Source of the DNA: Pseudoxanthomonas sp. JBR18
GTDB taxonomy: Bacteria > Pseudomonadota > Gammaproteobacteria > Xanthomonadales > Xanthomonadaceae
Reading direction: 5' to 3'
DNA length: 64,000 nt
Assembly (NCBI RefSeq): GCF_028198165.1
Contig: NZ_CP116339.1
Coordinates: 2,797,001 to 2,861,000 of the forward strand
Part shown: positions 63,443 through 64,000 of the stretch, in pieces
Position numbering within the stretch: the first letter of the stretch is position 1
How the letters are laid out: each line of letters opens with the position of its first letter
The notes under the pieces: generated by a model
What the model was told of the DNA's origin: nothing
Seen by the model: only the letters and a program-made list of their open reading frames with translations
Databases searched by the model: none
Translations under genes and position numbers: made by a program

Positions 63443-64000
63443 TCACTGCAGGCGCTCAGGTCCCTGCGCCATGAGCGTTCCGGGCGCAAAGAGCGCCTTG
63501 ATCTGGTCGGGGCTGAACAGGTAAGACCGGCCACAGAACTCGCAGCGGACCTCGGCCGTGCCTTCCTCGGCCGCGGCCATGGCTTCTTCCTGGCCTAAGG
63601 AGGCGAGCATGCCTTCGACGCGTTCGCGAGAGCAAGAACAGGCAAAGCGCAGAGGCTGCCGATCCACGATGGCAACTTCTTCCTCGTGGAACAGGCGGTG
63701 CAGCAACTGGGCCGGTGGGGTCTGCAGCAGCTCATCGCGACCGAGCGTCTCGAACAGCATGCCGGCCCGCCGCCAGCCATCGGTATCGCCTTCGTCGCCG
63801 GGGAGCTTCTGCAGCATGATGCCGGCAACCTGGTCGGCATCTGCTGCGAGCAGCAGGCGGGTCGGCAACTGCTCGGAGTTGCGGAAATAATCCTCGAAGG
63901 CGCCGTCCAGCGAAGGCGCTGCCAGCTCCACCAGGCTTTGGTAACGCTGCGGTTCGCGGGGATCCAGCCCGGGATTCTCGATCGTGATGGCCAGCAGCGC
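63443..64000 (-). CDS. hslO: Hsp33 redox-regulated chaperone, 3' part
   Basis: The last 185 residues of Hsp33; the 5' part lies beyond the window. The C-terminal zinc/redox switch is complete: CSC in FACSCSRERV and CEFC in VRCEFCGRSY, the CxC...CxxC set that binds Zn when reduced and forms disulfides on oxidation to activate the holdase. GLDPREPQRYQSLVEL and LLLAADADQVAGIMLQ belong to the core domain. It ends FAPGTLMAQGPERLQ. Confidence 0.95.
   Translation of the reverse strand, partial: ALLAITIENPGLDPREPQRYQSLVELAAPSLDGAFEDYFRNSEQLPTRLLLAADADQVAGIMLQKLPGDEGDTDGWRRAGMLFETLGRDELLQTPPAQLLHRLFHEEEVAIVDRQPLRFACSCSRERVEGMLASLGQEEAMAAAEEGTAEVRCEFCGRSYLFSPDQIKALFAPGTLMAQGPERLQ

Overview
The window is a GC-rich chromosomal segment from a gammaproteobacterium, most likely a member of the Xanthomonadaceae/Lysobacteraceae (Pseudoxanthomonas, Stenotrophomonas or Xanthomonas type). 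The pointers are four TonB-dependent receptors in 64 kb, an L2-like class A beta-lactamase divergent from an AmpR-type regulator, a bifunctional OlsF-like acyltransferase, an H1-like Ala/Lys-rich protein and a FadE-type acyl-CoA dehydrogenase. The genus is an inference from gene content. No rRNA, tRNA or CRISPR array was seen.

Layout. 0-5 kb: two tandem paralogous membrane EAL-domain proteins (c-di-GMP phosphodiesterase type). 5-8 kb (minus strand): an HDOD protein with a degenerate receiver domain and a YbaL-type K+/H+ antiporter. 8-13.3 kb: two tandem paralogous TonB-dependent receptors. 13.5-15.4 kb: the ABC-F ATPase yheS, which carries an in-frame palindromic repeat. 15.4-17.4 kb: ampR and a class A beta-lactamase, divergent around a candidate operator. 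17.7-20.3 kb: an outer-membrane beta-barrel protein and metK. 20.5-26.3 kb: a same-strand run of olsF-like acyltransferase, LpxH-like phosphoesterase, GT39-like membrane glycosyltransferase and YdjM-like membrane hydrolase.

26.6-29 kb is a pile of broken and nested insertion sequences, followed by an AT-richer stretch with one small cysteine-rich exported protein. 29.8-33.5 kb (minus): dusB, a PfkB/ribokinase-like kinase and a concentrative nucleoside transporter. 34.6-39.2 kb: a heme-uptake locus (hemP, an unknown 210-residue protein, a heme TonB receptor, a DUF6607-like protein) behind a promoter overlapped by a Fur box. 39.3-43.7 kb: qmcA-nfeD, a CPBP protease, gcvT, a DsbA-fold isomerase and gcvH. 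44.5 kb: the H1-like protein behind a 775-bp gap that contains a sigma-70-like promoter. 45-50 kb: a serine beta-lactamase/esterase, two transporters, a DUF1304 protein and a hotdog thioesterase. 50.2-54.3 kb: fadE and an alpha/beta hydrolase in a translationally coupled operon, divergent from a TetR regulator, with a palindromic operator over a candidate leaderless promoter.

54.6-62.4 kb is a second IS graveyard (IS30, IS5 and several IS3 elements) that brackets a lower-GC Oar-like TonB receptor. The window ends with a secreted beta-rich protein and the 3' part of hslO (Hsp33). Nearly identical IS3 transposase fragments at 27 kb (minus) and 62 kb (plus) form inverted repeats about 34 kb apart and could invert the middle of the window.
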